Source: Photobacterium malacitanum | GTDB taxonomy: Bacteria; Pseudomonadota; Gammaproteobacteria; Enterobacterales; Vibrionaceae | DNA: 64,000 nt | Direction of reading: 5' to 3' | NCBI RefSeq assembly: GCF_900185615.1 | Contig: NZ_FYAK01000003.1 | Coordinates: 310,001 to 374,000 of the forward strand | Shown here: positions 39,550 to 48,142 of the stretch, piece after piece | Numbering within the stretch: position 1 is the first letter of the stretch | How the letters are laid out: every line of letters starts with the position of its first letter | Notes under the pieces: generated by a model | The model's database searches: none | The model's input: only the letters and a program-made list of their open reading frames with translations | What the model was told of the DNA's origin: nothing | Translations under genes and position numbers: made by a program

Positions 39550-39820
39550 ACTTTATCCTTGTCGCTTTAATCCATTTACAAAAATTAATAATAAGGTTAG
39601 CACGATATATTTCATTGAGAGGAAATATAAAAAAAGGCGAATTGTTAATTTGTTTCATAAATTTTCGACTAAAAATATGGGAGTAATCTCATATTCGAAT
39701 GCTAACAGTATCATCTATTGATGCTATGGGCATAAAATAGCTCGTCAAATCATTGACACTGAAAATGATAAATATTGAGTGTGTTTTTAGTTGTTATGGA
39801 TAATATCTGGAGCATGAGTT

Positions 39821-40420
39821 ATGACGTCAATAAAAGATGATTATTTAAATTATTTATCGAAATTTGGAACGCAAGAAAAAAGATCAATGTTTGGTGGTAC
39901 AGGTGTTTTTATTAATAGCGCCATGTTTGCGATTGTGACACCGACCTCGATGTATATTCGTGGGGGGGATGAACTTGATACTAAATTAACGGCAGCAGGC
40001 TGTGAAAAATTTAGACATATAAAGAAAAGTAAAACAGCAACAGTAAATTATTATGAGATTAAAAATCTATTTTTAACGGATAAAGAATTGTGTAACCAGC
40101 TTGTTGAAGAGTCGATTACCTTTTCTTGTCGAGATAAAAGTTTTAAAGCTTCAGAAGCAAATCGTCGTTTACGTGATTTACCTAATATGCGTTTAACCCT
40201 AGAGCGAATGGTAAAAAAAGCAGGGGTGAAGGACGTTGATACTTTTTTCAATGTCGGTGCTGTTAATGTATTTCGTCGTGTGTGTGAACATAACGGCCAA
40301 GAATTAGATCATAAATTATTATGGATATTTGCAGGTGCTATTCATGGTGGCCATTGGCAATTATTGAGTGAAGATCATAAGCAACAGTTATTAGATGAGT
40401 ATCGTCAACAAACAGTTTAA
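39821..40420 (+). CDS. tfoX: TfoX/Sxy family regulator
   Basis: TfoX/Sxy proteins act with CRP to switch on natural competence genes; vibrios also have the paralogue TfoY, which controls motility and type VI secretion. The 199-residue product has the N-terminal domain with RSMFGGTGVFINSAMFAIV near residue 21 and the C-terminal domain with RLRDLPNMRLTLERMVKKAG near residue 119 and GAIHGGHWQLLSEDH near residue 178. GGAG lies about 10 nt before the ATG. No c-di-GMP riboswitch, as found before V. cholerae tfoY, was seen, mildly favouring TfoX. The X/Y choice is not settled. Confidence 0.83.
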   Translation: MTSIKDDYLNYLSKFGTQEKRSMFGGTGVFINSAMFAIVTPTSMYIRGGDELDTKLTAAGCEKFRHIKKSKTATVNYYEIKNLFLTDKELCNQLVEESITFSCRDKSFKASEANRRLRDLPNMRLTLERMVKKAGVKDVDTFFNVGAVNVFRRVCEHNGQELDHKLLWIFAGAIHGGHWQLLSEDHKQQLLDEYRQQTV

Positions 40421-40521
40421 ATGGATAGTTAACTGAGAATAGAAACCTATTTAGCTGATGTAGCTGAGAATAAACATTTTTTTTGTTATGCTAACGACAA
40501 TTATGTTGCCGTGGCTAAATT

Positions 40522-41430
40522 ATGCAATTATCTAAATTGTCGGGTTCTATCCTTTCAGGATTACATTGTTTTTTGATTGCCGCTGATCAAATGAGTTTTA
40601 CGCGCGCTGCTGAGACTTTATGCCTCACTCAGAGTGCCGTCAGCCACAAGATTAAAAATCTTGAAGAAATATTAGATGTGCAGTTATTTATTCGGCAACA
40701 TCGAAAGCTGGTATTAACTGATGAAGGTCAGCGTTTAAAGCAAGTCTTAGCATCGAATTTTGGGGATATCATTCATGAAATTCGTGATTTAAAAAGTGCT
40801 GAGTTAAGTGGCGATTTAACAATTTCAGTGCCACCAACGTTTGCACAAACATGGTTAGTACCTCGGTTAGTTTCTTTTATTGATAAATACCCTAATGTAC
40901 GCATTCATTTAAGAACACGGAATGATTTGGTCGATTTTCAAACAGAAAGTTATGATTGTGCTATCTATTTTGGCAATGGTGAATACCCTAATCTGGCTGT
41001 TGATAAACTGCTTGAAGAAAGCATGTTTCCTGTATGCAGCCATGAGTATGCGGTCAAATATCAGCTCTATCATCAACCTGAAAATTTAATACATTGCTTA
41101 TTACTGCATGACGCAGCGCCATGGGCAAGGGCTGGACGTAACGATGAGTGGCAATTCTGGGCGCAACATTTTAAAGTTGCATTACCAGATAATGGTTGTA
41201 CTTTTGATCGGGCTGATTTGGCGATTAAAGCAGCAGCGACGGGTATGGGGGTGGCGATGGCAAGACAATCATTTGTAGCAGAACAACTGGCGAGCTCCCG
41301 TTTAGTTTCTCCTTTTGATATGACAATGATTTCTGCGCACAGTTATTATGTTGTTTGTCGTAAAGATATGCAGACCTCACCTAAGATTAACGCATTTAAA
41401 AATTGGCTGTTTAGTGAAATTAACAACTAA
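40522..41430 (+). CDS. LysR family transcriptional regulator (GcvA-like)
   Basis: DNA-binding regulator with an N-terminal winged helix and a C-terminal effector domain. The 302-residue product has the HTH in AAETLCLTQSAVSHKIKNLE near residue 30 and the GcvA-type effector segment TISVPPTFAQTWLVPRL near residue 98, with DLAIKAAATGMGVAMARQ near residue 232. Its effector and targets cannot be read. Its neighbours are tfoX and convergent ldhA, so a divergently located target is not obvious. Confidence 0.85.
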   Translation: MQLSKLSGSILSGLHCFLIAADQMSFTRAAETLCLTQSAVSHKIKNLEEILDVQLFIRQHRKLVLTDEGQRLKQVLASNFGDIIHEIRDLKSAELSGDLTISVPPTFAQTWLVPRLVSFIDKYPNVRIHLRTRNDLVDFQTESYDCAIYFGNGEYPNLAVDKLLEESMFPVCSHEYAVKYQLYHQPENLIHCLLLHDAAPWARAGRNDEWQFWAQHFKVALPDNGCTFDRADLAIKAAATGMGVAMARQSFVAEQLASSRLVSPFDMTMISAHSYYVVCRKDMQTSPKINAFKNWLFSEINN

Positions 41431-41454
41431 TGATTAACCTGATAGCAAGGTTTT

Positions 41455-41482
41455 AAAAAGGCGCATCATATGCGCCTTTATT
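41455..41482 (+). terminator. Intrinsic terminator after the LysR gene
   Basis: AAAGGCGCA (41457-41465) and TGCGCCTTT (41471-41479), 5-nt loop, with A before and T-rich DNA after; possibly bidirectional for convergent ldhA. Confidence 0.85.
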
Positions 41483-41490
41483 GATTATTA

Positions 41491-41530
41491 TGCATTATTG
41501 CATTATTGCATTATTGCATTATTGCATTAT
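41491..41530. repeat. Five perfect tandem copies of TGCATTAT
   Basis: Five exact 8-bp units lie back to back between the LysR terminator and the ldhA stop codon. The array is in a convergent 3' gap, so it cannot alter a promoter or reading frame of either gene; it is a simple-sequence tract likely to vary in copy number. Confidence 0.97.
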
Positions 41531-41544
41531 GTATATTTAATGCT

Positions 41545-42537
41545 TTATTTTATCAGTTCGTTGCCAGATAACTCACCTTTTTCAAAGTTTGATAAGTTTT
41601 CTAATGTTGTTTGCGCAATACTACCCAGTGCTTCTTCAGTTAAGAATGCCTGATGGCCTGTAAATAATACGTTGTGACATGATGATAAGCGACGGAATAC
41701 ATCATCTTGAATAATGTCGTTAGATTTATCTTGGAAGAATAAATCTTTTTCGTTTTCGTAAACATCGACCCCTAATGCACTAATTATACCGCTTTTAAGT
41801 GCTTCAACCGCATCGCTAGAATTCAGTAATCCGCCACGGCTGGTATTAATGATCATCATTCCTTTGCGCATTTTTGAAAACGCTTTACGGTCAAGCATAT
41901 GATAATTTTCTTTGCTCATTGGACAGTGAAGGGTGATCACATGCGCTTGCGCATAAATTTCATCAAGGGTGCAATAAGTCACACCTAATTCAATCGCAAT
42001 TGGGTTTGGATAAGGGTCATAAGCAAGAATATTCATGCCGAGCCCTTTTAGAATGCGAATGGTCGCAATACCAATTTTACCTGTGCCGATAACTCCAACG
42101 GTACGACCGTGAAAGTTATAACCTGTCAATCCTTCGAGAGAGAAGTTTGCATCACGTGTACGTTGATAAGCGCGGTGAATACGGCGATTAAGGCTGAGCA
42201 TTAGCCCTAATGTATGCTCTGCAATAGATTCAGGTGAGTAAGCTGGAACGGTAACAACCTGTAAATTTAGTGCCTTAGCTGCTTCAAGATCGACGCGATC
42301 AAAACCAGCACAACGCATGGCGATAATTTTCACCCCTTGCTCTGCTAATATTTTGAGTATAGGTTCGCTAAGATCGTCATTAACAAAGGCACAAATTGCA
42401 TCAAAACCTTCAGCCATTTTTGCGGTGTGATGATTGAGCTGAAAATCAAAATAAGTGAGCTGTTGATGGAATTTTTTATTTGTATGAGCAAATGATTTTT
42501 GGTCATATCCTTTGGTGCTAAAAACAGCTATTTTCAT
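41545..42537 (-). CDS. ldhA: Fermentative D-lactate dehydrogenase
   Basis: NAD-dependent enzyme reducing pyruvate to D-lactate in fermentation. The 330-residue product (E. coli: 329) has RCAGFDRVDLEAAK near residue 75, RRIHRAYQRTRDANFSLEGL near residue 115, the NAD-binding VIGTGKIGIATIRILKG near residue 152, the catalytic Arg and Glu in the C-terminal half of the fold and the histidine in NVLFTGHQAFLTEEAL near residue 295. Very close to E. coli LdhA through most of its length. Confidence 0.96.
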   Translation of the reverse strand: MKIAVFSTKGYDQKSFAHTNKKFHQQLTYFDFQLNHHTAKMAEGFDAICAFVNDDLSEPILKILAEQGVKIIAMRCAGFDRVDLEAAKALNLQVVTVPAYSPESIAEHTLGLMLSLNRRIHRAYQRTRDANFSLEGLTGYNFHGRTVGVIGTGKIGIATIRILKGLGMNILAYDPYPNPIAIELGVTYCTLDEIYAQAHVITLHCPMSKENYHMLDRKAFSKMRKGMMIINTSRGGLLNSSDAVEALKSGIISALGVDVYENEKDLFFQDKSNDIIQDDVFRRLSSCHNVLFTGHQAFLTEEALGSIAQTTLENLSNFEKGELSGNELIK

Positions 42538-42776
42538 AATATCACTCCATAAACACTGTTTGTTATTCAGTCATTATTAAGTATAAAACGTTAATATCTG
42601 ACCAACATACACGGTTATTATGTGATCACGATAACAACTTTGTTGCAAATAGCAAACCATTTGTATGACAAAATAGCCGCACTAAAATAAGGGTTATAGT
42701 TATACTGCTGTGGTTTAGTGGTTCATGCTATGATTCAGATTGTTTATTGCAACTTACTTTATTTTTGGGATTCAAT

Positions 42777-44093
42777 ATGTTGAAAAAAATTCTTGCCGGT
42801 GCAGGCGCTGTTGCGATCATTGCTTGTGGGCCACTCGCTACAGGACAAATTGGGCAGAGTATTTATACCGGAGCAGTAAAAAATTATCATAGCCCTTATA
42901 TGTCGATCACAACGAAGAGCTTTGACCGTGGGTATTTATCCTCAAATGCGGTTTCTCGTATTGAACTTAAAAATCAATTAAAAGCGGAATTTGCCCAGCA
43001 AGGATTACCTACTGTATGGTTAGTAAAACACCATATTGAAAATGGTTTCCTTGGGGTGAAATCGACCAGTGAGTTTGTGATTGATAAACAAGCTGCTCCA
43101 TTAGTGAATCAAATTTGGGGTAAAAATGTAGCGCCAATGCAAGTGGTGACAGATTCTGGTTTTACAGGAACTACGCACTTTACTCTGACAGTTAACCCAA
43201 TGGATTACATACATAAAGAGGGCGGCAGTGCTGTCAGCGATAAGTTTGTGGTAACGGGCGAATTTGATCCAGAAAATAGTAAGAGCCAATTTAGTTACAC
43301 TTTACCGGCATTAACCATCACTACTGCTGATAAAGAAAGCATGGTGGTTAATAATGTTAATGGTGAAGGTCAAGGCCAAATGCAAGGTAACTTTTGGATT
43401 GGGCACCAGACATTTAGCCTTGATAAGGCAAAGTTTACTGCAGCAGATCAACAGCATCTTATTGCTATTGATGGGGTAAATGTTGCAATGGACAACAGTT
43501 TGAGCCAGCCAAGTGATGAGAAAAATCCAACTGAAGCGACCCAGCAAGTTACTAATACCAATACTATTCAAGTGGCTAAATTAACCACTCTTGATGGTCA
43601 ACATTACCAAGATATTGCCTTTAAATTAGCACTTAAAGATCTAAATTTTAAAGCGATTAGTCAGTTAGCAGCGATGGAGCAATCGCCACAAGCAGCACAA
43701 GATCCAGCACAAATTAAGCAGGCGATGTTAGCATTAGATTTATTGATTGCTCATGGCGCAAGTATTGATTTATCACAGCTAAGCGTTAAAACTCCACAGG
43801 GAACAGTCAATGCTCAAGTACTATTAAAAGTTAAGCCAGGACTAGAGCATGCATCAACTAATCTTACCGCGGTAACAAATCAATTAAGCGGTAATATTAA
43901 TATTGTTATTCCAGAAGCATTAGCAGCTAAAGAGCCCTTATTAGCGGCAAAATTACCGATGTTAGTGAATCAAAAAATTGTTACTCAACAAAATGGCAAT
44001 TATCAGCTTGAGGTGAAAATTGTTGCTGATCAGTTGGAGTTTTCTTCAGGTGCCAAACTACCATTAGCAATGATGGCACTATTACTGCATTAA
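42777..44093 (+). CDS. YdgA family (DUF945) protein
   Basis: Uncharacterised periplasm-facing or membrane-anchored protein of the YdgA/DUF945 family. The 438-residue product has a signal-like hydrophobic stretch MLKKILAGAGAVAIIACGPL at the start, then beta-rich sequence with polar spacers. The ATG at 42777, with TTGGGA upstream, is chosen over an in-frame TTG at 42747. It stands alone between ldhA (divergent) and a terminator. No enzyme motif is visible; localisation is inferred from the N-terminus. Confidence 0.8.
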   Translation: MLKKILAGAGAVAIIACGPLATGQIGQSIYTGAVKNYHSPYMSITTKSFDRGYLSSNAVSRIELKNQLKAEFAQQGLPTVWLVKHHIENGFLGVKSTSEFVIDKQAAPLVNQIWGKNVAPMQVVTDSGFTGTTHFTLTVNPMDYIHKEGGSAVSDKFVVTGEFDPENSKSQFSYTLPALTITTADKESMVVNNVNGEGQGQMQGNFWIGHQTFSLDKAKFTAADQQHLIAIDGVNVAMDNSLSQPSDEKNPTEATQQVTNTNTIQVAKLTTLDGQHYQDIAFKLALKDLNFKAISQLAAMEQSPQAAQDPAQIKQAMLALDLLIAHGASIDLSQLSVKTPQGTVNAQVLLKVKPGLEHASTNLTAVTNQLSGNINIVIPEALAAKEPLLAAKLPMLVNQKIVTQQNGNYQLEVKIVADQLEFSSGAKLPLAMMALLLH

Positions 44094-44118
44094 TTTTAAT
44101 GTTGTACGCGAGTTAGGT

Positions 44119-44148
44119 AAAACGCTTGCTATTTTAGCAAGCGTTTTT
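44119..44148 (+). terminator. Intrinsic terminator after the YdgA-family gene
   Basis: AAAACGCTTGCT (44119-44130) pairs with AGCAAGCGTTTT (44136-44147), 5-nt loop, T tail. Confidence 0.93.
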
Positions 44149-44331
44149 ATTTATATAAATTAAACATTATTTATCATGGGTTTAGGTTTTTTTTGTTGTA
44201 AATCGATGATTGATATTTAGTAAAATTAAATATTTAGACTTAACTTAATATTATCAGTACAGGTTTATTTTAATTAAGATTTCAAGGGATTAAACCTGAA
44301 CGACGACAGCATAACGTACGTGGGGGAAGCT

Positions 44332-44748
44332 ATGGAATCATTAAAAGTAAAAGACTACATGAATGTTCGTCCTGTTACATTTACCGAAACGATGCCACTA
44401 TCTGGTGCACTTGATAAGTTACTTACGGCAAAACAAATTGGTGGACCTGTAATTAATGAGCATAAGCAAGTGGTGGGGTTTATCTCTGAACAAGATATGA
44501 TCCATAAATTGCTTAAAGTCGGTTATCACTGCCAAGATTGTCATACCGTGAGTGAGTGTATGCGTACTGATGTACTGACCGTTTCAGGTGAAGATACGAT
44601 CATTGCGTTAGCTGAAACCATGACAGGACAAAAGCCTAAAATTTACCCTGTTGTTGATGGCGGCAGTTTAGTTGGTGTGATTACACGCCGCGATGTATTA
44701 ACCGCTATTAGTAATCAAATTGGGGCTTGCTTTAAGCATCCATTATGA
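44332..44748 (+). CDS. Stand-alone CBS domain pair protein
   Basis: CBS pairs (Bateman modules) sense adenosine nucleotides or other small ligands. The 138-residue product is just two CBS motifs: KDYMNVRPVTFTETMPLSGA near residue 6 with GGPVINEHKQVVGFISEQDM, and SECMRTDVLTVSGEDTIIAL near residue 75 with PVVDGGSLVGVITRRDVL. A CQDC pair lies between them near residue 65. The ATG at 44332, 4 nt after GGGGGAAG, is preferred over the GTG at 44320. Partner and ligand unknown. Confidence 0.85.
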   Translation: MESLKVKDYMNVRPVTFTETMPLSGALDKLLTAKQIGGPVINEHKQVVGFISEQDMIHKLLKVGYHCQDCHTVSECMRTDVLTVSGEDTIIALAETMTGQKPKIYPVVDGGSLVGVITRRDVLTAISNQIGACFKHPL

Positions 44749-44776
44749 TCAAGATAGCAAAGAATATTATTAATAA

Positions 44777-44802
44777 TAGAGGCGCTTTAAGCGCCTTTAT
44801 TT
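44777..44802 (+). terminator. Intrinsic terminator after the CBS gene
   Basis: AGGCGC (44780-44785) and GCGCCT (44791-44796) around TTTAA, followed by TTATTTTT. Confidence 0.82.
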
Positions 44803-44854
44803 TTGGTTGTCATGTTGATTGTTAATGGCATGGTAATGTTTGTTTGGAGATGTT

Positions 44855-46369
44855 GTGAACACAAAAAATACCACTGACAATAATCAAGCCAAATTCTTAA
44901 CTGGTTCTACGATGCGACATATTATTGTGATGTCAGGTACCGGTGCGATTGGTTTGATGGCATTGTTTTTAGTCGATTTACTCGATATGTTTTTTATTAG
45001 TATGCTGGGGCAAATAGAACTTGCTGCCGCGATTGGTTTTGCCGGAACCCTCGTTTTTTTTTCTACCTCTATTTCTATCGGTACATCCATCGCTGCTGGT
45101 GCGTTAGTATCACGTGCTTTAGGTAAAAATGATCGCCAATTGGCACGAATGATGGCCTCTAATGTGATGATTTTTGCAGTATTAATTAGCGCTATCGTGG
45201 TTGCTTTAATGCTATGGCAACTACCATTATTATTGGATTTGATTGGTGCGAAAGGTGCTGTAGCGAAAGCTGCGACCCAATATTTGGTGATTCTATTACC
45301 CAGTGCGCCTTTGATTGCGGTTTCTATGTCTGCAGGTGCTGCATTGCGCGGCGTCGGTGATGCTCGACGCTCGATGGTGGCAACGTTAATTGGTGGTGGT
45401 GTTAATGCGGTATTGGATCCATTATTTATTTTTGGCTTGTCGATGGGTATGCAAGGGGCAGCGATTGCTTCTGTATTTGCTCGATTAGCGGTGATGTGTT
45501 TTTCCCTATATGCGGTGATATATAAGCATCAATTGGTCGCTAAACCTGATTTAAGCAGTTTCAAATTAGCGTTACCGACGGTGGCTAAAATTGCACTTCC
45601 AGCAATCCTAACCAATACTGCAACGCCGATTGGCAATGCAGTCGTTACTAGTAATATTGCCCAGTTTGGCGAGAGTTTTGTCGCGGGTTATGCGGTTATT
45701 GGGCGTATTATGCCGGTGTGTTTTGCATTGGTATTCTCACTATCAGGCGCAGTTGGGCCGATTATTGGCCAAAACTTTGGTGGCGAGCGTTGGGATCGCA
45801 TTAATCAAATATTACGCGATGCGATGCTATTTACCGCAGTATATTGCATTGGTGTCTCTATCTTGTTGTGGTTTGGACAAGATTTACTGATCGCAATGTT
45901 TAGCCTTACTGGTGATGCCGCGGAAATTGTGGGTGTATTTTGTAGCGTTATTGCGATTACCTTTATCTTCAACGGCGCATTATTTGTAGCCAATGCTGCA
46001 TTTAATAATCTTAATCGCCCGACATGGTCAACGGCCTTAAATATGGGTAAAGCGACGTTGGGTACGATTCCATTTGTTCTTATTGGTGGCCATATTGCCG
46101 GCGCGAGTGGTGTATTGATTGGACAAGCGGTAGGTTCGGTGGTGTTTGGTATTATTGGTTTTGGATTGGTTATTTACCAAGTTAAGAAAATGGGTCGTGT
46201 TCACGAGCAACAGCCATTGCAGAGTAATGAAATTCTTACGCCCTCAGTTCCTGTTGCACCATTTTGTTCTTCACGCACCTATATGGGGACAGAAGATGTG
46301 CTGGAAGAAACGTTAGCGGCTGAAATGGAACCTAGCAATAATACAACGTCGTCAAAAAAATCTGATTAA
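44855..46369 (+). CDS. MATE family efflux transporter
   Basis: Multidrug/toxin extrusion antiporter of the inner membrane, usually driven by sodium or protons. The 504-residue product has about 12 hydrophobic segments in two halves, with SMSAGAALRGVGDARRSM near residue 160 and GPIIGQNFGGERWDRINQ near residue 300, both MATE hallmarks. It has a polar C-terminal tail of about 55 residues. GTG start at 44855 with GGAG 5 nt before it. Substrates unknown. Confidence 0.88.
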   Translation: MNTKNTTDNNQAKFLTGSTMRHIIVMSGTGAIGLMALFLVDLLDMFFISMLGQIELAAAIGFAGTLVFFSTSISIGTSIAAGALVSRALGKNDRQLARMMASNVMIFAVLISAIVVALMLWQLPLLLDLIGAKGAVAKAATQYLVILLPSAPLIAVSMSAGAALRGVGDARRSMVATLIGGGVNAVLDPLFIFGLSMGMQGAAIASVFARLAVMCFSLYAVIYKHQLVAKPDLSSFKLALPTVAKIALPAILTNTATPIGNAVVTSNIAQFGESFVAGYAVIGRIMPVCFALVFSLSGAVGPIIGQNFGGERWDRINQILRDAMLFTAVYCIGVSILLWFGQDLLIAMFSLTGDAAEIVGVFCSVIAITFIFNGALFVANAAFNNLNRPTWSTALNMGKATLGTIPFVLIGGHIAGASGVLIGQAVGSVVFGIIGFGLVIYQVKKMGRVHEQQPLQSNEILTPSVPVAPFCSSRTYMGTEDVLEETLAAEMEPSNNTTSSKKSD

Positions 46370-46697
46370 TCGCTGCTATTAAGTGACAACTATCCTTTGT
46401 GATGGTTGTCACGATCTCAATGTCAATTGATAACTAAGTGACATTTTTTTTGTCGAACCATGATCGCTATTTTATCTAAGTAGCGATTATTTAAGCGCTT
46501 TTATTGATCTGAAACGATGAAAAAATAACTATAGCCATAGACAATAATAATACTAACAGCCATCAGTCTGAGCGGGAAGGTTGTGATTACCGCAATTGAC
46601 CACCAGTCGCCAATGTTAGTCTAGCCATTTTACTTCACCTTTAGTTTAAGGAAAATAAAGGTGATGGCGTATTTATTGTTTAAGGGAATAATGTTCT
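46370..46697. other. 328-nt gap between the MATE gene and SLC13 gene
   Basis: Holds two hairpins. GTGACAAC (46383-46390) with GTTGTCAC (46405-46412) lies just after the MATE stop; AATGTCA/TGACATT with eight T follows at 46419-46451 and is listed as a terminator. The remaining 240 nt are the likely promoter of the transporter-kinase-regulator cluster; AAGGGAATAATG lies before the ATG. No RNA gene recognised. Confidence 0.45.
46419..46451 (+). terminator. Terminator after the MATE gene
   Basis: AATGTCA (46419-46425) pairs with TGACATT (46439-46445), 13-nt loop, and runs into eight T. Confidence 0.65.
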
Positions 46698-48113
46698 ATG
46701 CGTCAAAATCTTCGCTATATCATACCTATTCTGATCCCATTAATTATTTTGTTATTACCCGCTTCCGCTTTTCCGATTGAGGGATTAACGGTGATTCAAC
46801 AGCGCGTTATCGCTATTTTTTTATTAGCAGCGTTATGTTGGATCATGGAGCCTATTCCTATTTATGCAACGTCAGTTGTTATCATTGTGCTGGAGTTATT
46901 ATTGTTGTCAGATAAAAGCCTGTATTTATTTAGGCTTGATCAAGGGCAACCTCATTTTGGTAACTTAATGAGTTATAGCGAGATAATGGCGACTTTTGCC
47001 AGTCCTATTATTATGTTGTTTTTAGGTGGTTTTTTCTTGGCTATGGCGGCGACGAAATACCGTTTAGATGTCAACTTAGCACGGGTGTTATTAAAACCGT
47101 TTGGGCATCAACCTAAATATGTGATGTTTGGTTTAATGTTGATCACTGCTATTTTCTCGATGTTTATGTCAAACACGGCGACAACGGCAATGATGCTGTC
47201 TATTTTAGCGCCAGTGATCACGTTATTTGGTGCTAAAGATCCCGGTAAGATAGCGTTTGCATTATGTATTCCCGTTGCGGCTAACATTGGTGGTATTGGT
47301 ACCCCAATTGGTACGCCACCTAATGCGATTGCACTGAAATATCTTACCGGTGAAAACCTGATTACTTTTGGTGAGTGGATGTTCTTTGGCGTACCGTTCG
47401 TGGCGGTATTATTGGTATTTGCATGGTGGTTGATCAATAAACTTTATCCTGCAACCCAAGCATCAATTGAATTGACGATTCAAGGTAAGTTTCTTAAAAC
47501 GCCTAAGGCAATCACGGTGTATGTGACTTTTGCGGTGACTATTTTACTGTGGTTGATGGGCTCTATGCATGGCATGAACTCTTATACTGTCGCGTTAATT
47601 CCTGTCGCGATTTTCTCGTTAACCGGCATCATCAATAAAGAAGATCTGAAGAAAATATCGTGGGATGTTTTATGGTTAGTCTCGGGGGGTATTGCACTTG
47701 GTTTAGCGTTAGATAAAACCGGTTTAGCCAAGCTGGTGGTACACAGTATTCCATTTGATGTGTTCTCACCGTATGTGGTGTTATTAGGCGCGGCAATGTT
47801 GTGTTTATTGATGGCAAATTTTATGTCTCATACTGCAACCGCTAACTTATTAATGCCAATTATGGCAGCTTTGGGGACATCAATGGTGTCATTAGCACCA
47901 CTGGGTGGCGAAGTAACGTTGATTTTAGTGGTGACTTTTGCGGCATCACTAGGTATGTCATTACCGATCAGTACACCACCTAATGCGTTAGCGCATGCAA
48001 CAGGTCATGTTGAGAGTAATCAAATGGCACGCGTTGGTGTCGTGGTTGGTGTTGTAGGTGTTGCATTGAGTTTTGTGATGATTTGGGGTTTACAGCTAAT
48101 CGGTCATATCTAA
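46698..48113 (+). CDS. SLC13/DASS family anion transporter
   Basis: Sodium-coupled or related transporter of the divalent-anion symporter family (di/tricarboxylates, sulfate). The 471-residue product has about 11 hydrophobic segments and the two-fold motifs of the family: FMSNTATTAMM near residue 156 with IGTPPNAIAL near residue 210, and FMSHTATANLL near residue 375 with STPPNALAHATGH near residue 433. The second repeat reads SHT where the first has SNT. A soluble kinase and a response regulator follow 29 nt and then 12 nt downstream, suggesting one transcription unit. Substrate not assigned. Confidence 0.87.
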   Translation: MRQNLRYIIPILIPLIILLLPASAFPIEGLTVIQQRVIAIFLLAALCWIMEPIPIYATSVVIIVLELLLLSDKSLYLFRLDQGQPHFGNLMSYSEIMATFASPIIMLFLGGFFLAMAATKYRLDVNLARVLLKPFGHQPKYVMFGLMLITAIFSMFMSNTATTAMMLSILAPVITLFGAKDPGKIAFALCIPVAANIGGIGTPIGTPPNAIALKYLTGENLITFGEWMFFGVPFVAVLLVFAWWLINKLYPATQASIELTIQGKFLKTPKAITVYVTFAVTILLWLMGSMHGMNSYTVALIPVAIFSLTGIINKEDLKKISWDVLWLVSGGIALGLALDKTGLAKLVVHSIPFDVFSPYVVLLGAAMLCLLMANFMSHTATANLLMPIMAALGTSMVSLAPLGGEVTLILVVTFAASLGMSLPISTPPNALAHATGHVESNQMARVGVVVGVVGVALSFVMIWGLQLIGHI

Positions 48114-48142
48114 TCGGTTAATACTGAATAAAGGATGATGCC

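Noticed and set aside
39550..39820. c-di-GMP (GEMM) riboswitch before the TfoX-like gene
   Set aside because: I looked for the conserved core found before V. cholerae tfoY and did not see it; only a weak hairpin (ATATGGGAG/CTCATAT area near 39675) is present.
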